Of a stretch of 64,000 nt of DNA, positions 61,244 through 64,000 are shown one piece after another. The notes below the pieces were generated by a model. It ran no database searches, had not been told where the DNA came from, and was given only the letters and a program-made list of their open reading frames with translations. Each line of letters starts with the position of its first letter. Within the stretch, counting starts at the first letter, position 1. This DNA is from an uncultured Pontibacter sp. (GTDB taxonomy: Bacteria; Bacteroidota; Bacteroidia; Cytophagales; Hymenobacteraceae), in the NCBI RefSeq assembly GCF_947492645.1, contig NZ_CANLMZ010000005.1, forward strand, positions 186,001-250,000, read 5' to 3'. Both the position numbers and the translations under genes were made by a program.

Positions 61244-61774
61244 CTATTCTTCTATTAACTTGTTTAGCCGTGGCTGTAACACCCAACATCCAATAATAGA
61301 GAACCATATCAGGAAAAGCTCTCCTACATAGTCTCCGAACTTTGTGACCCGTCCTAACTCAACTGTTTTCATTGTCTTTGCAGCAAAGCGTAAACCCATA
61401 AAGATGAAAACCATTGACAAAAGGTGGAGAACAACTAATATAGTGCCTGTTACTACCATGCTTGTGTTATCTCCTGAACCACTTGTTAAGAATGCCATGT
61501 ATATTATGATTCCCAAAATGTATAGTATCGGAATGGAGAAGTAGACTTTAAATCTTCCAGCGTTTAGCCTTACATCTGATGGTAGCTTCTGATTCAATTC
61601 TGTTGCTATAGCCCATACCCACCCTAAGGTTCCAAGGGTAAAGAATATCATCATAATAGGAAACACCTGAAACATTAATTCAGGACGAGAGAAGGTGAAG
61701 ACGTTTACCAGCATTGGAAGTCCCCATGTCAAGAGAAACAATTGCCAATGCTTTAGTTTTAGAAGAAACTTCAT
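61244..61774 (-). CDS. Four-helix membrane protein of unknown function
   Basis: 176 residues from the Met of MKFLLKLKHWQLFLLTWGLPMLVNVF; the longer frame to 61843 adds 23 polar residues and is less likely. Hydrophobic segments are at about 10-30, 37-57, 83-105 and 110-135. The end is charged (LGRVTKFGDYVGELFLIWFSIIGCWVLQPRLNKLIEE). Family not recognised. It shares strand and AT-rich composition with the MltR-like gene, 87 bases away. Confidence 0.7.
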   Translation of the reverse strand: MKFLLKLKHWQLFLLTWGLPMLVNVFTFSRPELMFQVFPIMMIFFTLGTLGWVWAIATELNQKLPSDVRLNAGRFKVYFSIPILYILGIIIYMAFLTSGSGDNTSMVVTGTILVVLHLLSMVFIFMGLRFAAKTMKTVELGRVTKFGDYVGELFLIWFSIIGCWVLQPRLNKLIEE

Positions 61775-61942
61775 TTGTTCTGTTTTATAACTTATACTTT
61801 TATGCCAACTACCACCTAAACGAAAACATACACTTATCTGCACTATGTGCGAAGGTATGTGCTCTATCTATTAGACGCTTTCTAAGATAACATAAGTATA
61901 ACCAAGATTTTCCACATGTGAAAGGCGAAATCAAGAGTATGG

Positions 61943-62458
61943 CTACTTCTCAAGTATAACCTGCGCCGCCTCCCTCAAATCCTTTACCTGTAAAATATAA
62001 GTTCCTGCCTCATACTTATCCCCCACCAGTATAGACTTAACGCCTACTTTATCGGCTGCCTCAATGTCACGTAACGAGTCGCCAACCATCCAACTTTGGG
62101 CAGGGTCTATGTTATACTTTGCCATAGCGCGCTCCAGCATCAGGCTATCCGGCTTGCGCGAAAGCGACTCTGAGAAATTTGGGTGGCCCGGGGCATAATA
62201 AATAGCATCTATCAAAGAGCCGCAGCTTTCCTGCAGCTTGTGGTGGCAAGCCAATACGTCTTCTTTACGGTACAATTTTTTAGCGATGCCGCCCTGGTTT
62301 GTAACCACAATAAGCAAGTATCCGTTCTGCTTTAGCAGGCGCAGCGCCTCAGGCACGCCAGGCAGCACTTCAAATTCGTCCAATTTATAAGTATACTCTC
62401 CGCGCTCCCTGTTTAGTACACCATCGCGGTCCAGGAAAACGCATTTCTGCTGCTGCAT
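61943..62458 (-). CDS. HAD-IIIA phosphatase, GmhB-like without the zinc cysteines
   Basis: A 171-residue HAD phosphatase. Motif I is FLDRDGVLN with the Asp10/Asp12 pair, motif II VVTNQGG and the later metal motif MVGDSLRDIEAA. The architecture is that of D-glycero-manno-heptose-1,7-bisphosphate 7-phosphatase. However, the usual zinc site CxH...CxC is replaced: the segment reads YYAPGHPNFSESLSRKPDS with no cysteine. It may dephosphorylate a different sugar or histidinol phosphate. Length is otherwise normal. Confidence 0.82.
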   Translation of the reverse strand: MQQQKCVFLDRDGVLNRERGEYTYKLDEFEVLPGVPEALRLLKQNGYLLIVVTNQGGIAKKLYRKEDVLACHHKLQESCGSLIDAIYYAPGHPNFSESLSRKPDSLMLERAMAKYNIDPAQSWMVGDSLRDIEAADKVGVKSILVGDKYEAGTYILQVKDLREAAQVILEK

Positions 62459-62612
62459 GCTTTAGTTTTGTAGTTGATGTGCTAAAATTAGAATTTCTTC
62501 GTTTCAAAAACATTAAAATTAATTGAATATAGGCAACAGATGCCCTCTATAACATGTCTATTATAGTATAGCCAGGGCCATGAGGGAAGAATGATTGTAG
62601 GGAGACACACAT

Positions 62613-63959
62613 ATGAGAGTTGCTATTATTGGAGCAGGAATTTCGGGTTTAGCGCTGGCGTATTACCTCCAGAAGCTGGGTGTAGCCTACGACCTGTTTG
62701 AAGCGAGTTCGCAGGTGGGCGGCACGATGCGGACTTTAAAAACTAGTGGCTATCTTCTGGAGCTTGGCCCTAACTCACTTCAAACGTCTCCAGAGCTGAG
62801 AGAACTTACCCGGGAGCTTAAACTTGAAAGAGAAATATTGCCTGCAGCCCCACTAGACCACCAGCGTTACGTGCTCCGTGATGGCGATTATCATCAATTA
62901 CCTACTTCGCCATTTTCGCTGCTGTCCAACAACTTCTTTTCCTGGAAAACCAAGTACCGCATACTACAGGAAAAAGATGTGCCTCCTGCTGATATTGATT
63001 ACGAAACCGTTTCGCAGTTTTTTGAGCGGCGCTTTGGCAAAGGCGTGGTAGATTACGCTGTAAACCCGATGGTGAACGGCATGTACGCCGGCGACCCAAA
63101 CCAGCTGCTCATGCACAAGGCTATGCCACAGCTTAAAGCCTTGGAAAAGAAGTATGGCTCAGTACTGCGCGGTCTAGTGCATCACAGAGATTCCTACTCC
63201 AGGCAGGAGGTTTTCAGTTTTGCAGAAGGCATGAGCACCTTGCCTAACGCTATCGCTGAAAAGCTTGTGTCGTTGCACACAGAACACCGGGTAGAGATGA
63301 TTACACGTGCCCAGGGCAAGTATGTGATCTCCTGCGCCTCCTCCGGCGATTACGATACCGAAGAGTATAGCATGCTGGTGCTGGCCCTGCCGGCCTATCA
63401 GGCTGCAGAGTTGCTACACTTCACATTTCCGGGTATGGCTGCTGCCCTTCAAAACATCAACTACCCCCCTATGGCCATGGTATACTCTGTGTACAACCGC
63501 CACGATGTAGGCCACTCCATGAAAGGCTTTGGCGCCCTGCACCCTAAAATAGAAGATACTTTTGCCGCCGGCTCTATTTGGACTAGCTCTGTGTTTGATG
63601 GCCGATGCCGCCCGCATGAGGTAATGTTCACCACTTTTGTAGGGGGCAGCCAATATGCAGATAATGCCCTGGTAGAACGGCCGCAAATGATGCGCCGGGT
63701 ACACGAGGAGCTTCGCAGGCTGTATAACATCACCACAGATAAGCCCATCTTTCAGTACGCGCACCTGTGGGAGCACTCTATACCGCAATACGACTTATAC
63801 ATTGAAGACGCTCACGACATTGCTAAAACGCTGGAGCAGGAAGGCTTATTTATATCCGCTAACTGGCAGGCTGGCGTTTCGGTGCCAAGCTGCATAAAGC
63901 ATGCTAAAGAGCTCGCCCACAAAATTAATTTAAAAAGGCCGGTATTCGTGAATAGCTGA
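62613..63959 (+). CDS. hemY: Protoporphyrinogen/coproporphyrinogen oxidase
   Basis: A 448-residue FAD enzyme that makes the porphyrin aromatic in haem synthesis. The FAD site is VAIIGAGISGLALAYYLQKLGVAYDLFEASSQVGGTMRT. The body has LELGPNSLQTS, VVDYAVNPMVNGMYAGDPNQLLMHKAMPQL and the closing FAD motif GLFISANWQAGVSVPSCIKHA. A coproporphyrin substrate cannot be excluded from sequence. Confidence 0.92.
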   Translation: MRVAIIGAGISGLALAYYLQKLGVAYDLFEASSQVGGTMRTLKTSGYLLELGPNSLQTSPELRELTRELKLEREILPAAPLDHQRYVLRDGDYHQLPTSPFSLLSNNFFSWKTKYRILQEKDVPPADIDYETVSQFFERRFGKGVVDYAVNPMVNGMYAGDPNQLLMHKAMPQLKALEKKYGSVLRGLVHHRDSYSRQEVFSFAEGMSTLPNAIAEKLVSLHTEHRVEMITRAQGKYVISCASSGDYDTEEYSMLVLALPAYQAAELLHFTFPGMAAALQNINYPPMAMVYSVYNRHDVGHSMKGFGALHPKIEDTFAAGSIWTSSVFDGRCRPHEVMFTTFVGGSQYADNALVERPQMMRRVHEELRRLYNITTDKPIFQYAHLWEHSIPQYDLYIEDAHDIAKTLEQEGLFISANWQAGVSVPSCIKHAKELAHKINLKRPVFVNS

Positions 63960-63964
63960 TTGCC

Positions 63965-63972
63965 TATATTTG
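63965..63972 (+). promoter_or_regulatory. -7 box abutting the last start codon
   Basis: TATATTTG matches TAnnTTTG and lies only four bases before the ATG at 63977. The transcript would be leaderless or nearly so. Confidence 0.4.
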
Positions 63973-63976
63973 TGTC

Positions 63977-64000
63977 ATGAAAGACGCGCTGGTCATCATC
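63977..64000 (+). CDS. Start of a gene cut by the window edge (perhaps a glycosyltransferase)
   Basis: Eight codons, MKDALVII, are visible. This is how many Bacteroidota dolichol-phosphate-mannose-synthase-like family 2 glycosyltransferases begin (MKDxLVIIPTYNE, recalled). Eight residues are too few for more than a guess. Confidence 0.35.

Noticed and set aside
1..64000. CRISPR array, transposase, integrase or phage genes
   Set aside because: Looked for repeats with regular spacing and for DDE/Tyr-recombinase motifs among the proteins; none seen.

Overview
The window is a chromosomal segment of a Bacteroidota bacterium, most likely order Cytophagales and close to Hymenobacteraceae/Pontibacter (inference). 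The reasons are the type IX secretion genes porU and porV, a cargo protein with a type IX sorting tail, promoters of the Bacteroidota type (-7 box TAnnTTTG), an SPW-repeat protein, a PadR-PspC-DUF2807 operon and a complex I block nuoHIJKLMN. There are no rRNA, tRNA, CRISPR, IS or phage genes that I can see. Most of the window is housekeeping DNA at roughly 45-50% G+C, with a few AT-rich accessory genes.

Layout. 1-3059: right end of a peptide-export/maturation cluster (membrane protein, membrane-anchored thioredoxin-like protein, C39 peptidase-ABC exporter). 3137-7129: FtsX-type permease, NamZ-type exo-muramidase, fmt-folA. 7190-13317: porV-porU on the minus strand. 13593-17434: padR-pspC operon and a TraB/TIKI-like lipoprotein. 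17540-20289: cca, tsaC and mce (minus). 20407-22911: iscS-iscU-unknown-iscA. 22990-27515: sorting-tail protein, ABC-F ATPase, SPW protein and RDD protein (minus). 27819-31407: murI, a ygiB/ygiC-like pair and map. 31672-42535: nuoH, nuoI, an AT-rich foreign-looking gene, nuoJKLMN and a long PurF-type amidotransferase. 42659-45173: a small membrane protein, a CotH/kinase-like protein and an alkaline-phosphatase-superfamily lipoprotein. 45377-46403: a tyrosine-rich leader peptide, attenuator and phhA. 46524-51256: an unknown protein, yebC with a CoA-transferase, a 27-residue peptide gene and a DEAD-box helicase. 51767-60523: a TonB-type outer-membrane protein, menA, a glutathione peroxidase lipoprotein, an arginine cluster (argS, arginase, speA) and a small lipoprotein. 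60611-64000: two AT-rich accessory genes, a GmhB-like HAD phosphatase, protoporphyrinogen oxidase and the start of one more gene.

Two observations stand out. First, phenylalanine hydroxylase is preceded by a 46-codon ORF with nine Tyr codons and no Phe or Trp. A 10-bp hairpin with a T-tract follows it, and the last codons of the ORF can pair with the 5' arm of that hairpin. This is a complete candidate for ribosome-mediated attenuation that senses tyrosine and controls the enzyme that makes it. Second, the heptamer TATACTT/AAGTATA occurs about 140 times by hand count where about 11 are expected. It lies in all three reading frames of genes and frames terminator stems, and it is absent from the foreign-looking insert in the nuo operon. 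It looks like a genome-wide DNA-level signal, comparable in distribution to an uptake sequence.
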